Assembly (NCBI GenBank): GCA_002733765.1
Contig: NVWU01000018.1
Coordinates: 1 to 64,000, forward strand
Reading direction: 5' to 3'
Length of the DNA stretch: 64,000 bases
Source: Colwellia sp.
GTDB taxonomy: Bacteria > Pseudomonadota > Gammaproteobacteria > Enterobacterales > Alteromonadaceae
Notes under the pieces: generated by a model
Databases searched by the model: none
Told to the model about the DNA's origin: nothing
Seen by the model: the letters and a program-made list of their open reading frames with translations, nothing else
Made by a program: the position numbers and the translations under genes
Shown here: positions 1 through 9,688 of the stretch, in pieces
Position numbering within the stretch: the first letter of the stretch is position 1
How the letters are laid out: each line of letters starts with the position of its first letter

Positions 1-579
1 TGATGCAGTCCCTGCAACTACCCCACCAAAACCTGTATCACTAGCACCTGCCAATGTAGCTTTGTAACCACCAATAGATTCAGCGGCAGTACTACTCATC
101 GTTAATGTGATACTTTCGTTGGCATTAGAGCCTACTTGGAAGTTTTTAGTGCCAAAAGTACCATTAAGTAACTGCTGCCCACCGAACGAAGTAGTATCAG
201 AAATACGAGTCAACTCAGACTGCAAAGCTGACACTTCTTTTTGCATTGCACCACGATCTTCACTTGAATTTGAGCCGTTAGCCGATTGTAATGCTAATTC
301 ACGCATACGTTGTAAAATATCGGTAGAGGCTTGCATTGCACCCTCTGCCGTCTGTGCAATGGAAATACCATCGTTAGCATTTCGTTGTGCTACCGCTAAA
401 CCATTAATTTGTGACGTTAAGCGATTTGAGATTTGCAAACCTGCCGCATCATCTTTAGCGCTGTTAATGCGCATACCCGATGATAAACGTTCCATTGATT
501 GCGTTAAACCAGCACTTGATTTAGTTAAGTTACGTTGTGCGTTTAATGATGCAGTATTAGTGATTACTGAAATAGCCAT
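1..579 (-). CDS. fliC: Flagellin 1 (N-terminal part, cut by window edge)
   Basis: This is a flagellin, the subunit of the external flagellar filament exported by the flagellar type III system. The start codon is at 577-579, and 193 codons are visible before the window edge removes the rest. The N-terminal D0/D1 region is typical, with an early SLNAQRNL segment, a [18 protein letters not shown] stretch and the [11 protein letters not shown] motif. It is a close paralogue of the flagellin at 935-2395. The two differ at many positions in D0/D1, yet the last 99 bases before the edge match that gene exactly. A sigma-28-like promoter lies upstream at 697-723. The product call is firm; the length and C-terminus cannot be judged. 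Confidence 0.95.
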   Translation of the reverse strand, partial: MAISVITNTASLNAQRNLTKSSAGLTQSMERLSSGMRINSAKDDAAGLQISNRLTSQINGLAVAQRNANDGISIAQTAEGAMQASTDILQRMRELALQSANGSNSSEDRGAMQKEVSALQSELTRISDTTSFGGQQLLNGTFGTKNFQVGSNANESITLTMSSTAAESIGGYKATLAGASDTGFGGVVAGTAS

Positions 580-696
580 TTTTAAAACTCCTGATTACAA
601 TATGTAATACGTTAGTTAAACAATTTAATAAGTCAGGAACTTAATATGATGTTTTTCGTAATAAGAAAGTGTCATTAAGTACCCGTTCTAATAACA

Positions 697-723
697 ATAA
701 CGGCAACAGTTAAAATTACTTTA
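697..723 (-). promoter_or_regulatory. Sigma-28 (FliA) promoter for flagellin 1
   Basis: Read on the minus strand, TAAAGTAA (716-723) is followed by exactly 11 bases and then GCCGTTAT (697-704). The enterobacterial sigma-28 consensus is TAAAGTTT-N11-GCCGATAA, so both boxes and the spacing fit. The site lies about 118 bases upstream of the flagellin 1 start codon. I see nothing else convincing in the 580-934 gap except the terminator of flagellin 2. Confidence 0.7.
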
Positions 724-865
724 ATGTTTTTACAAAAAAAATTAATAAAAAGAAAATAACTATTCAGCAGGCTATTGGATGCGCTGTCGTTTGTGCTAAG
801 CATGTCGGGGGAGCTACTATGGACTAGCGGAAGAATTTGCTATCAATGACAGGGTAAATAAATAC

Positions 866-895
866 AAAAAAAAGCTGAATAATTTCTTATTCAGC
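866..895 (-). terminator. Rho-independent terminator after flagellin 2
   Basis: A 9-bp perfect stem, GCTGAATAA (874-882) with TTATTCAGC (887-895), has a 4-base loop. On the minus strand it is followed by eight T residues (complement of 866-873). It sits 39 bases beyond the flagellin 2 stop codon and would separate that transcript from flagellin 1. Confidence 0.85.
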
Positions 896-934
896 CTTTC
901 CTTATCTCTACTTTTTTATAAAAATCAATTAAAA

Positions 935-2395
935 CTAACCACCTAGCAAGCTAATAGCAGCTTGTGGTATTTGGTTAGCTTGGGCCAAAATAGAGGTACC
1001 CGCTTGTTGTAATATTTGGTTTTTAGTCATAACGGCTGTCTCTACCGCAAAATCAGTATCTTGAATACGGCTACGAGACGCTGATACATTCTCTTGGATA
1101 TTCGCCAAGTTACTAATAGTATGACCGAAACGGTTTTGAATCGCACCTAAGCTTGCTCGGCTATTATCAATTTGAGCCAATGCTCCATCAATTACTGCCA
1201 AGGCAGATTGAGCGCCTGCTTCTGTTTTTAAATCAATATCAGACACTTTATTTAGTGCTGCTGCTTGTGTAGTTGCTGTTAATGTTGTTCCACCCGCGAC
1301 AGAAAACGTATTAGATGAATCTAAGCTTAACTGACCAGTTGCCAATCCTGCTACAGTACCGCCTTCAGTTAGCGTTACATTAGCCGCACCCGCACCCATA
1401 CCTTTTAAGGTAGTTGTTTGGTTGCCAGTCGTGGAGTTTGCATAAGCACCAACATAAATATTATCGCCATCAGCATCGCTTAATGAAATAGTGAAATCTG
1501 TAGTGTTATACGTCGCAATAACGCCTGTGGTATCTGATTGGTCATTAATCGATTTAGCAAGTGCCTCTTGGTCAGTTGCTGTAGCAGCGGTTGCCGTAAT
1601 AGCGGTACCATTTATCGTCAAACTAATATCACCACTTGCTGAAGGTACACCTAATGTCATTGTAGTAGTTGCTTGTGCACTAACGCCATGCGTACCTGAT
1701 TTTAGGTTGATTGCAGCTGCAGCTTCTTTAGCGGTAGAGTCGGCAATAATACCGACTGTGGTGGCCACACTATTAGTGGTAAAAGTAAGGTTACCCGCGG
1801 CAATCGTCGAATCAGTTGATGCAGTCCCTGCAACTACCCCACCAAAACCTGTATCACTAGCACCTGCCAATGTAGCTTTGTAACCACCAATAGATTCAGC
1901 GGCAGTACTACTCATGGTCATAGAAATGGTTTCATTGGCATTAGCGCCCACTTGGAAGTTTTTAGTACCAAAAGTACCATCTAATAATTTTTGACCACCA
2001 AATGAAGTGGTATCAGAAATACGAGTCAATTCAGACTGTAAAGCAGCTACTTCTTTTTGCATTGCGTCACGGTCTTCACTTGAATTTGAACCGTTAGCCG
2101 ATTGCAATGCTAGTTCACGCATGCGTTGTAAAATATCGGTAGAGGCTTGCATCGCACCCTCTGCCGTTTGTGCCATTGAAATACCATCGTTAGCATTTCG
2201 TTGCGCTACCGCTAAACCATTTATTTGCGAGGTTAAGCGGTTTGAAATTTGTAAACCTGCCGCATCATCTTTGGCGCTATTAATACGCATACCTGACGAT
2301 AAGCGTTGCATTGACGTTGCAAGGCCCTGACCTGACTTCGTTAAATTACGCTGTGCGTTTAATGACGAGGTATTTGTTACTACTGATAAAGCCAT
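935..2395 (-). CDS. fliC: Flagellin 2 (complete)
   Basis: This is a 486-residue flagellin filament protein. Conserved D0/D1 helices occupy about residues 1-170 and the last 90 residues, ending [12 protein letters not shown] low-complexity Ala/Thr/Gly-rich variable region lies between and would form the exposed D2/D3 domains. It is the first gene downstream of flgL but has its own sigma-54 promoter (2515-2531) and its own terminator (866-895), so it is probably transcribed as a single gene. The ribosome site is the AGGAGC just before ATG. It shares a 99-bp identical block with flagellin 1, pointing to recent recombination. In Vibrio the sigma-54-dependent flagellin (FlaA) is the essential one; that this copy plays that role is inferred. 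Confidence 0.97.
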   Translation of the reverse strand: MALSVVTNTSSLNAQRNLTKSGQGLATSMQRLSSGMRINSAKDDAAGLQISNRLTSQINGLAVAQRNANDGISMAQTAEGAMQASTDILQRMRELALQSANGSNSSEDRDAMQKEVAALQSELTRISDTTSFGGQKLLDGTFGTKNFQVGANANETISMTMSSTAAESIGGYKATLAGASDTGFGGVVAGTASTDSTIAAGNLTFTTNSVATTVGIIADSTAKEAAAAINLKSGTHGVSAQATTTMTLGVPSASGDISLTINGTAITATAATATDQEALAKSINDQSDTTGVIATYNTTDFTISLSDADGDNIYVGAYANSTTGNQTTTLKGMGAGAANVTLTEGGTVAGLATGQLSLDSSNTFSVAGGTTLTATTQAAALNKVSDIDLKTEAGAQSALAVIDGALAQIDNSRASLGAIQNRFGHTISNLANIQENVSASRSRIQDTDFAVETAVMTKNQILQQAGTSILAQANQIPQAAISLLGG

Positions 2396-2514
2396 AATAG
2401 TGCTCCTAATTTTTTAAATATACTTTATGTTATTAGAAGCCCACTAACTAAGACCTCTTTACTTTTCTATTGTTTTTATTGGTTAGCGAATAATGCCGAC
2501 CTTACCTATTAACA

Positions 2515-2531
2515 AGCAATATACTTGCCAA
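2515..2531 (-). promoter_or_regulatory. Sigma-54 promoter for flagellin 2
   Basis: On the minus strand the sequence reads TTGGCAAGTATATTGCT. It matches TTGGCA-N7-TTGC with the GG and GC elements 12 bases apart, essentially the full RpoN consensus. It lies in the flgL-flagellin gap and gives a predicted 5' leader of roughly 100 bases. It would need an FlrC-type activator, which is not in this window. Confidence 0.82.
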
Positions 2532-2545
2532 TGTAGATTATTTAT

Positions 2546-3775
2546 TTAGATATAATTAAATAATGTTAAGCCTTGCACTTTGCTAAATGCTTGCTGTGAT
2601 GCTTGTAGCGCTAATTTTGATTGTTCAAATTCAGAAATCGCTTTAGCAAAGTCCAAATCTTCGATAACTGACTTACTACTAGTGATATTCAACTCTGAGT
2701 CTAAGTGCCTACTTTTCTGGCTTTCAAGCATTTGCAGACGAACGCCTGAATCTACTCGTCTCGACGTTATATGAGTCATAGCCGAATCAAGTTGATTAAG
2801 AATGCTATTGTAATCTACCTGATATTGTTCTTGATCTGTCGAAACAGAGCCTCTCTCCATCCAAGCAATAGCATCATTAATGGTTGCAAAGATACTGACT
2901 TCTTCTTGCTCGCTAATAGTAAAACTATCACCCGGCAATGGATTGCCGTTTAAGGTAACGTCAATGCCGTCAAAGGAAATGGTTTGCCCTGCTACATAGG
3001 GCGCAGGTAATGCGGGCAGTATGGGGAAAACAACAGTAGAAGTGCTATCGGTAACTGTTAAATCGTTAGTTATTGGATCGGTAGCAAAGGTATAAGGCCC
3101 GGCACTTACGTTGTAGGCATTTCTATCGGTTATATTGGCCCTTTCAACTGCAACACTCGAAGTATTGGATGCAGGGGCAGCTGGATAACTAACACTAAAA
3201 TCACCGATGGCATTGGCTACCTTTAAAAAAGCGGCATCACCCGTTTGATTAGTGGCAATGTTTATGTTTTTTGAAATTTGTAATTCGTTAACCCCCGTAT
3301 CGCCACTATAGATAACCGAGCCGTCAACTTGTTGACTGAAAGGTTTTTTCTCAGTTTGATAACCTGAAAAAATATAATCTCCGTTGGCATTTTGACTATT
3401 GGCGACATCAAGTAGTTGGTTAAAATTATTTATTGTTTGTTTTGCTAGCGATTGTAAGTCTTCAGTAGACATTCGACCATTATTCGCTAACAGCATGTCT
3501 TGCTTAATCTGATCTAAAAGCAGTTCAGCATCAGCAAAAACAATTTCTTGTAAGCTATTATGACTTTCAGCTTGAGTAATATTACGTTGGTATTTATCAA
3601 TATTCGCTAAACTTTCTTTATATCCAACTAAAGTGCCATATTGAACAGCATTATCCTTTGCAGTAAGTACTTGCTTACCACTGGATAGATAAGCCATTTG
3701 TTCATTAATATCAGAAGATTTACTACTCATTTGTAATGCACTTTGCTGATAAAATTGAGCTGTTGATACTCGCAT
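2546..3775 (-). CDS. flgL: Flagellar hook-filament junction protein FlgL (HAP3)
   Basis: FlgL joins the hook, through FlgK, to the filament. The protein is 409 residues. Its N-terminus (MRVSTAQFYQQSALQM) and a C-terminal helix with the SKSVIEDLDFAKAISEFEQS segment are the conserved flagellin-like terminal helices. The middle is variable and longer than in E. coli FlgL (317 residues). An AAGGAGTAAGTC ribosome site immediately precedes ATG. It lies 10 bases downstream of flgK, so the two are co-transcribed, as in other polar flagellates. Confidence 0.95.
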   Translation of the reverse strand: MRVSTAQFYQQSALQMSSKSSDINEQMAYLSSGKQVLTAKDNAVQYGTLVGYKESLANIDKYQRNITQAESHNSLQEIVFADAELLLDQIKQDMLLANNGRMSTEDLQSLAKQTINNFNQLLDVANSQNANGDYIFSGYQTEKKPFSQQVDGSVIYSGDTGVNELQISKNINIATNQTGDAAFLKVANAIGDFSVSYPAAPASNTSSVAVERANITDRNAYNVSAGPYTFATDPITNDLTVTDSTSTVVFPILPALPAPYVAGQTISFDGIDVTLNGNPLPGDSFTISEQEEVSIFATINDAIAWMERGSVSTDQEQYQVDYNSILNQLDSAMTHITSRRVDSGVRLQMLESQKSRHLDSELNITSSKSVIEDLDFAKAISEFEQSKLALQASQQAFSKVQGLTLFNYI

Positions 3776-3785
3776 GACTTACTCC

Positions 3786-5771
3786 TTACCTTACCGCAGC
3801 TAAAATAGTGTCAAAAATAGTGTTCGCAGTGGAAATAATTTGCGAAGCCGCTTGGTAAGCTTGTTGAAATCTCAATAAATTCGCCGCTTCTTCATCAAGG
3901 TTAACCCCTGACGTGGCTTGATTACGATTAAATGCTTGGGTGAATAATGCTTGAGCGGTATCAGCAGTTAGCTCAGCATTACTCGCTTTTGAGCCGACTT
4001 TTGCAGTACTTATACCTAAGCTTTGACTAAAAGTTTCTTTGTTACCGTTAGTTACGCCTTGTTCTTGGGTTTTAGCCATAGTAACCGCATTAGCGCCATT
4101 ACCCACACCAAAAGCATCTCCGATAAAAAACTGCTCTGGCGCATTAGGGCCTGAGCCTGAAGGCTCTCCTGATATTTCAATTTGAAAAGTAGCCGTTAAC
4201 GGCGAAGCAGGTAAATTAATGAGCTGGCTTGGTGGTGTATAGAGAATAGGGGCAGACGTTGTATTCGTGTTATCCGTTATCGTGTAACTAAAATTACCTG
4301 AACCATCTTCCAATACATCAATACGAATTGGCATTGCGGCTTGTGCATTAACGGGATCAAACATATCAACGATAGCAATTTTACCATCACTGATATTATG
4401 TGTTGATGGTGTTATTTGTACCGCTGAACTGGCCGCAATAGCATTACCATCGGTTAATGTTGTTTGCATTAGCGAAGCACTATTTTTTGTTGGTATAATG
4501 GTAAAGGTGTCACCTAAAGCAGGAGTACCGGTTTCAACAAATGAAAAACCATAATCGGGTGATGATGTATGCGTTCCCGCAGGAGTGCCTGAACCAGGAA
4601 GACCTAAATCTGAACTAACACCTGACGTTAAGTTAACTAATGTAAAGTTAGGCCCATCAAAGCGTACTTCAAATTCATCAGTAGTTAACTTAGATACATC
4701 GTTAATCATCACTTGAGCTTGCGTGCCATTTGAATTAGATGAATGAGCTAAAACACGACCTTGTTGTAATTGTATTGAATTTATATCAGTAAAAATATTG
4801 GCGCCTTGTACACCATTTAAATCTAATCCACTGGCTTGGCTATCATTTAACGTTGACGATATCGCCATCGCTAAACGGTCTATTTCAGCACGGGTTTGTG
4901 ATAGATGTTCATCTCTGAACTCAATACTTGCGCCTAATGAACCACCGAGTTTTGAACCGTCGATTCCTACTGAGCCATTAGGGCCAACTAAACGTAACTC
5001 TGTTTGTAAAGCGTCAGGGTCACCTGCTTGTACGGCAATGGTTAATGGTGTAATACCCGCAACCAATGTTATACCTTGACCCACCATTATGGTCATAACA
5101 CCATTTTGATCGACGATAGTATTAACGCGAGTATATTCACCTAACTCACTGACTAATTGATCACGTTTATCGAGCAAGTCATTCGGTTGTCCTGCTTGAT
5201 TTAAGCCTTGGGTTTGTAGAATACTTTCATTAATTTTTGCTAGCTCTAAAGAGATTTCAGAAATTTTATTAGCAACTTGCGCTATCTCGCCATTAACGGA
5301 CTTACCCATTAGATCAAAGTTATTAGTTAGTTCGTTAAAACCATCACTTAACGACTTAGCTTGACTTAACACTATGCTACGTAAACCTGAGTCATTGGGA
5401 TTATCGGCGACGCCATTTAAGGCTTTATAAAATTGCTCTATTGAACCAGCCACCGCGCTGCCTGATGCACTCATAATTTGATCAAGTTGAGTTAATCGAG
5501 TATGTAAAGAATCAGCGTGACCTAAATTACTTTGGTTGATTAACTGCTCTTTATAAGAAAATTGATCATAGATTCGGGTGATATCTTGAACATAGGTGCC
5601 TGTGCCAATGTAGTTTGAACCGCTAACCTGACCAACAGACGCATTTTGCTCTGCCCGCTGGCGGGTATAGCCATCAGTATTAACATTAGTAATATTATGA
5701 CTCGTAGTTGCCAACTGCTGCTGCGCAGCTAATAAGCCACTCACGCCGGTTTGGTATAAACTAACTGTCAT
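3786..5771 (-). CDS. flgK: Flagellar hook-associated protein FlgK (HAP1)
   Basis: FlgK is the first hook-filament junction protein, secreted through the flagellar export channel. It is 661 residues, longer than E. coli FlgK (547), with the extra length in the Gly/Ser/Thr-rich central domain. Residues 1-60 contain the rod/hook N-terminal signature (LLAAQQQLATTSHNITNVN), and the C-terminus has the NLDEEAANLLRFQQAYQAA motif diagnostic of FlgK. The start has a GAGGC ribosome site. It follows flgJ after a 90-base gap; no strong separate promoter is visible there. Confidence 0.96.
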   Translation of the reverse strand: MTVSLYQTGVSGLLAAQQQLATTSHNITNVNTDGYTRQRAEQNASVGQVSGSNYIGTGTYVQDITRIYDQFSYKEQLINQSNLGHADSLHTRLTQLDQIMSASGSAVAGSIEQFYKALNGVADNPNDSGLRSIVLSQAKSLSDGFNELTNNFDLMGKSVNGEIAQVANKISEISLELAKINESILQTQGLNQAGQPNDLLDKRDQLVSELGEYTRVNTIVDQNGVMTIMVGQGITLVAGITPLTIAVQAGDPDALQTELRLVGPNGSVGIDGSKLGGSLGASIEFRDEHLSQTRAEIDRLAMAISSTLNDSQASGLDLNGVQGANIFTDINSIQLQQGRVLAHSSNSNGTQAQVMINDVSKLTTDEFEVRFDGPNFTLVNLTSGVSSDLGLPGSGTPAGTHTSSPDYGFSFVETGTPALGDTFTIIPTKNSASLMQTTLTDGNAIAASSAVQITPSTHNISDGKIAIVDMFDPVNAQAAMPIRIDVLEDGSGNFSYTITDNTNTTSAPILYTPPSQLINLPASPLTATFQIEISGEPSGSGPNAPEQFFIGDAFGVGNGANAVTMAKTQEQGVTNGNKETFSQSLGISTAKVGSKASNAELTADTAQALFTQAFNRNQATSGVNLDEEAANLLRFQQAYQAASQIISTANTIFDTILAAVR

Positions 5772-5861
5772 AATATTTGCCTCTAATAGGGGGGATTACT
5801 AACCTAGTTACTAATCTAAAAAGGTGCCGTCATTGTGTGATGACTGGTTGTAATAACCACG

Positions 5862-6932
5862 TTATTTTATAATTAACTTAGAGACTGTACGCAGAGTTGC
5901 CATTATTTTGTTGGCATATTGAGGGTCTGTCGCATAGCCTGCTTTTTGTAAACTATGCACAAAATGTTCCACATTACTTGGATTTTGTAATGCGCCTTTA
6001 TATCGGTCATTGTCAGTGAGGAAATTAACATAATCATCGACACTGTCACTCAAAGTTTCATACATTCTAAAAGGCTCTGATTTTTTAACCATTGTGCCTT
6101 GTTCAAACTCTAAAGTGTCTTTTGTTATTTTATCGCCAGCCCAACGTTTATCCGCTTTGATGTTAAATAAGTTATTTGAGCTGTTGCCATTTTGATCTTT
6201 AATTATTTTTTGCCCCCAACCTGTTTCTAGCGCAGCTTGGGCAATAATCACTTGAAATGGCACACCTATTTTTGCTTGTACAGATTTTGCTGGTTCTATT
6301 AGCGCACTAACAAAATCTTTGGGCTCGTTAAAGCTTGGTGATGAAAAATTGACACTTTTTTCCGTTTGGTTAACGCCCGCTATCGTAAAGGGTATTTTTG
6401 TGACGTTTACATTATTAATACTGCCATTATGTTGAATGTTTGCCGAGTTAGTTGACGTAGGTATGAGGGTAAAGGCACTTAAATTACTGTCATTATTCGT
6501 TTGGCTTTGTAGTTTTTCTTGCTTAATTGATTTTTTAATTTGCTCAAGATTACCGTCATTACGTAAAACACTGCTTGGAGTAAAGTTATTGTCGCCACCA
6601 CCTAATTGCCTGACAATAAGTTCAGATAAACCTAGCGTACCGTTTGACGATAATTCAACAGCCATTTGTTGATCGTGCATGTCTCGATAAAACTTAGTTG
6701 ACTCAGAATTAAAGGGGCTGTCAGACTCTAAAACATCCTGCGCTTTACGCATACTTTTTAACAGCATCTTCATAAAAATAGCTTCAAATTGCTGAGCAGC
6801 TTCTTGTAAAGCTGCTTTTTTTCCTTCGCTATCTCCTCCTCTAGATTGCTCACGAATGGCATTCAAACCAGTTAACTCTAAAAAGTTACGTGATTGGTCA
6901 AAATTAGTAGTGTTAATTAAGTTATCAGCCAT
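5862..6932 (-). CDS. flgJ: FlgJ: rod-assembly scaffold with peptidoglycan hydrolase domain
   Basis: FlgJ opens the murein layer so the flagellar rod can pass. At 356 residues it has the dual-domain form. A rod-binding domain at about residues 30-110 includes the AAQQFEAIFMKMLLKSMRKA segment. A linker rich in Asn and Ser follows, and then a C-terminal glucosaminidase-type domain at about 195-350 with the catalytic-glutamate motif AALETGWGQ and a following NLFNIKAD segment. The start is preceded by GAGTGA. It sits between flgI and flgK, the standard position. Confidence 0.95.
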   Translation of the reverse strand: MADNLINTTNFDQSRNFLELTGLNAIREQSRGGDSEGKKAALQEAAQQFEAIFMKMLLKSMRKAQDVLESDSPFNSESTKFYRDMHDQQMAVELSSNGTLGLSELIVRQLGGGDNNFTPSSVLRNDGNLEQIKKSIKQEKLQSQTNNDSNLSAFTLIPTSTNSANIQHNGSINNVNVTKIPFTIAGVNQTEKSVNFSSPSFNEPKDFVSALIEPAKSVQAKIGVPFQVIIAQAALETGWGQKIIKDQNGNSSNNLFNIKADKRWAGDKITKDTLEFEQGTMVKKSEPFRMYETLSDSVDDYVNFLTDNDRYKGALQNPSNVEHFVHSLQKAGYATDPQYANKIMATLRTVSKLIIK

Positions 6933-7008
6933 GGTTTCACTCTACATAGTTTCTGGCTACCTATATTACGACTTAGGTCACAGCCAGAATAACAATGTGT
7001 TAATAGTA

Positions 7009-8103
7009 TTAAATAATAATAAGTTCGCCACGAATAGCGCCTGCTTGATCTAGTGCTTCTAAAATGGCCATAACATCGCCAGGTCCAGCACCAACCTCAT
7101 TAATCGCTCTCACTAATGTTTCTAGGGTAACCCCTGGTTGAAACACAAACATACGCGCATCACTTTGAGTAACATTAATTGATGATTGGTCGGTAACAAC
7201 GGTTTCCCCTTCGGCAAAAGCATTGGGCTGTGACACTTCTTTTACTTCATTTATCGTAACTGTTATGCCACCATGCGTAATAGCCGCAGCTAATAAACGC
7301 ACCTCAGAACCAATAACGATAGTACCGGTACGTGAGTTTACTATTATTTTCGCTGAGCCTGAGGCAGGTTCAAACTCTAAATTTTCTAAAACAGAAAGAA
7401 AGCTAACGCGATCATTAATATCACGGGGGGCACTAACCTGTACTGAAGCAGCATCTATCGCTCTCGCTACGCCGGGAATCAATTCATTAATGGTATCAGC
7501 TAGATTTTTCGCCGTGGTAAAATCAATTCGGTGTAAATTAAAGGTAATGTAATCACCTAGTCCAAACGGTGATTTAACCTCACGTTCAACGGTGGCACCG
7601 TTAGAGATACGACCCACGGTTGGTGTGTTAACAATAACTTTTGAACCATCAAGACCTTCAGCACCTAAGCCACTAACCACTAAACTTCCTTGAGCCACCG
7701 CATAAGTTTTTCCATCAAGACCAACCAGCATAGTTTGCAGTAACGTACCGCCACGTAGGCTTTGCGCACTACCCATACTAGAAACCGTGATATCAATTGT
7801 TTGACCCACTTTTTTAAAGGCAACTAGCTCAGCATGAACCGCAACAGCCGCCACATTTTTGATTTTTGGTTTAAGCTTAGCAGGCATGGTAATACCAAAA
7901 TTACTGAGCATAGTTTTGAAACTTTGTTCGGTAAATGGGCTTTGCTCACCTGTTCCTGGCAGGCCAACCACCAAGCCATAACCAATTAATTGGTTAGAAC
8001 GAACACCGGCAACATCAACAGCATCTTTAATACGTTGTGCATGACTGTTAAAAGTTAACGCTAAGCCTGTAAGAATGAGTACTATGTTTATTACTGCTTT
8101 CAT
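7009..8103 (-). CDS. flgI: Flagellar P-ring protein FlgI
   Basis: FlgI forms the periplasmic P ring around the rod. The chosen ATG at 8101-8103 has an AAAGGTAATC ribosome site and begins a clean signal peptide ([20 protein letters not shown], cleavage after HAQ). The reading frame extends seven residues further upstream, but that extension has no ribosome site. The mature protein has typical FlgI features: [20 protein letters not shown] at its start, [12 protein letters not shown], and a C-terminal segment [19 protein letters not shown]. Length is normal. It lies between flgH and flgJ. Confidence 0.96.
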   Translation of the reverse strand: MKAVINIVLILTGLALTFNSHAQRIKDAVDVAGVRSNQLIGYGLVVGLPGTGEQSPFTEQSFKTMLSNFGITMPAKLKPKIKNVAAVAVHAELVAFKKVGQTIDITVSSMGSAQSLRGGTLLQTMLVGLDGKTYAVAQGSLVVSGLGAEGLDGSKVIVNTPTVGRISNGATVEREVKSPFGLGDYITFNLHRIDFTTAKNLADTINELIPGVARAIDAASVQVSAPRDINDRVSFLSVLENLEFEPASGSAKIIVNSRTGTIVIGSEVRLLAAAITHGGITVTINEVKEVSQPNAFAEGETVVTDQSSINVTQSDARMFVFQPGVTLETLVRAINEVGAGPGDVMAILEALDQAGAIRGELIII

Positions 8104-8136
8104 TATGATTACCTTTAAACACACCTTAAAAATGAC

Positions 8137-8832
8137 CTAAAGAGGCCACCAACTACTGTTGAAGAATTTAGTTAACCAGCCTTGCTCATTTATATCGGCA
8201 AAGCTCCCGGTACCCGCATATTGAATACGAGCATTCGCTATTTTTGTTGATAAAATAGTATTATTCGAACTAATATCTTTCGCGCGAATAACGCCGGTTA
8301 AACGAATATATTCATCACCGTTATTCAATGTTATCCATTTTTCACCGCGGATCATTAAATTGCCATTAGGTAAAACTCGCAATACATGAACCGAAATGTC
8401 ACCACTTAAACTATTACCTTGATCCGCTTTCGAGTCCCCTTTAAATTTAGTATTTTGATTAATACCAAACTGTACGGCTTGGCCGTTTATAGTTACCGGT
8501 ACGCCTCCTAGGCCAATAACAGGGTCTAAAGCAGTATTACTTTCTTTTTTCAATTCAGTTTTGGCATTTTTCTTGGCTTGTGTACTTTCACTTAAAATGA
8601 CCGAAATAATATCGCCGATGCGGTGAGCTTTAGAATCAGAATAGATATTATTGACATAGTTTTCTTTAAACAGCGAACCTGTTGGAATAATAGCCTCCTC
8701 TTCCGCTTCCGGTAATATCGGTGCAAAATCAGGATCGTTAGGCAAAGCTTTACTTAACTCTACCGTATTACTACAAGCACTTAGTTGGCTAATAAGCATT
8801 ACCACCAAGACACAAAATAATTTATTTTTCAT
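8137..8832 (-). CDS. flgH: Flagellar L-ring lipoprotein FlgH
   Basis: FlgH forms the outer-membrane L ring. The ATG at 8830-8832 is preceded by GGAGC and opens a lipoprotein signal with lipobox LSAC at residues 18-21. The open frame runs further upstream and overlaps flgG, which I take as spurious. FlgH signatures include GSLFKENYVNNIYSDSKAHR and the RIGDIISVILSESTQAKKNA segment. The C-terminus has VIRAKDISSNNTI and ends in Trp-rich SSWWPL. Mature length is as expected. It is 22 bases downstream of flgG. Confidence 0.95.
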   Translation of the reverse strand: MKNKLFCVLVVMLISQLSACSNTVELSKALPNDPDFAPILPEAEEEAIIPTGSLFKENYVNNIYSDSKAHRIGDIISVILSESTQAKKNAKTELKKESNTALDPVIGLGGVPVTINGQAVQFGINQNTKFKGDSKADQGNSLSGDISVHVLRVLPNGNLMIRGEKWITLNNGDEYIRLTGVIRAKDISSNNTILSTKIANARIQYAGTGSFADINEQGWLTKFFNSSWWPL

Positions 8833-8854
8833 CGTTAGCTCCAAACTAGTCAAA

Positions 8855-9643
8855 CTACAGCTGCTGATTAATGTAACTAAGCATTTCATCTACCGCTGAA
8901 ATCACTTTAGAGTTCATTTCATAAACCCGTTGTGATTCAATTAAATTAACTAACTCTTCTGTTGTGTTTACATTTGAGGTTTCTAACGCCCCTTGCACGA
9001 TCATACCAAACCCTTCTAGACCGGGCACACCCTCTTGTGGCGTACCACTAACAGCAGTTTCTGTATATAAATTCTGCCCGACGGGCTGAAGACCTGTTGG
9101 GTTAACAAAATTAACCGTATTAATCTGACCAATAACAGCAGGCTCAGCTTGCCCTTGTAAGGTTACCGAGACTTCACCGTCTTGCGAAATAACAATACTT
9201 AAAGCATCTTCAGGAATAGTGACTTGTGGTTGTAATAAATAGCCCGCTCCTGGCGTGACCATATTGCCTTCATCATCCATGGTAAATTGACCATTACGAC
9301 TATAAGCAGAGCTACCATCTGGCATAAGTATCTCAAAGAAACCTTCACCTTGAATCATCAAATCTAGGGAGTTATCTGTCGTTAACATATCCCCTTGCGT
9401 ATGTATTTTTTGTGTTGCCACTACTTTAGTACCCGCACCTAGCATCAACCCTGACGGCGCTTCACTATTATCTGCAGTACGCCCGCCCGGTTGATTCACA
9501 TTTTGATAAAGTAAATCTTCAAAAACGGCACGACTTTTCTTGAAGCCGATAGTACTAGCGTTCGCTAAGTTGTTAGAAATTACCGCAATATCTTTAGTTT
9601 GCGCATCTAAACCGGTTTTACTTATCCATAATGCTGCGTTCAT
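8855..9643 (-). CDS. flgG: Flagellar distal rod protein FlgG
   Basis: FlgG builds the distal rod of the basal body. It is 262 residues, the usual length. The N-terminus (MNAALWISKTGLDAQTKDIA) and the rod signature VISNNLANASTIGFKKSRA are characteristic. The FlgG-specific insertion around residues 46-66 (YQNVNQPGG) is present, and the C-terminus carries the NVNTTEELVNLIESQRVYE helix. An AAGGT ribosome site precedes the start. It lies in the flgF-flgG-flgH run of the operon. Confidence 0.97.
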   Translation of the reverse strand: MNAALWISKTGLDAQTKDIAVISNNLANASTIGFKKSRAVFEDLLYQNVNQPGGRTADNSEAPSGLMLGAGTKVVATQKIHTQGDMLTTDNSLDLMIQGEGFFEILMPDGSSAYSRNGQFTMDDEGNMVTPGAGYLLQPQVTIPEDALSIVISQDGEVSVTLQGQAEPAVIGQINTVNFVNPTGLQPVGQNLYTETAVSGTPQEGVPGLEGFGMIVQGALETSNVNTTEELVNLIESQRVYEMNSKVISAVDEMLSYINQQL

Positions 9644-9688
9644 GTGGATTACCTTAAATTAAGTTATTGGTTTATGTCTTAGCTTACG

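Noticed and set aside
107-607. Long plus-strand open frame opposite flagellin 1, with a similar one opposite flagellin 2 (2007-2330)
   Set aside because: Both are antisense to the conserved D0/D1 coding region and resemble each other only because the flagellins do. They have no ribosome site or recognisable domain.
5814-5830. Sigma-54-like sequence (ACGGCACCTTTTTAGAT on the minus strand) upstream of flgK
   Set aside because: The -24 half is fair, but the -12 half (TAGA) lacks the required GC, so I do not call a promoter.
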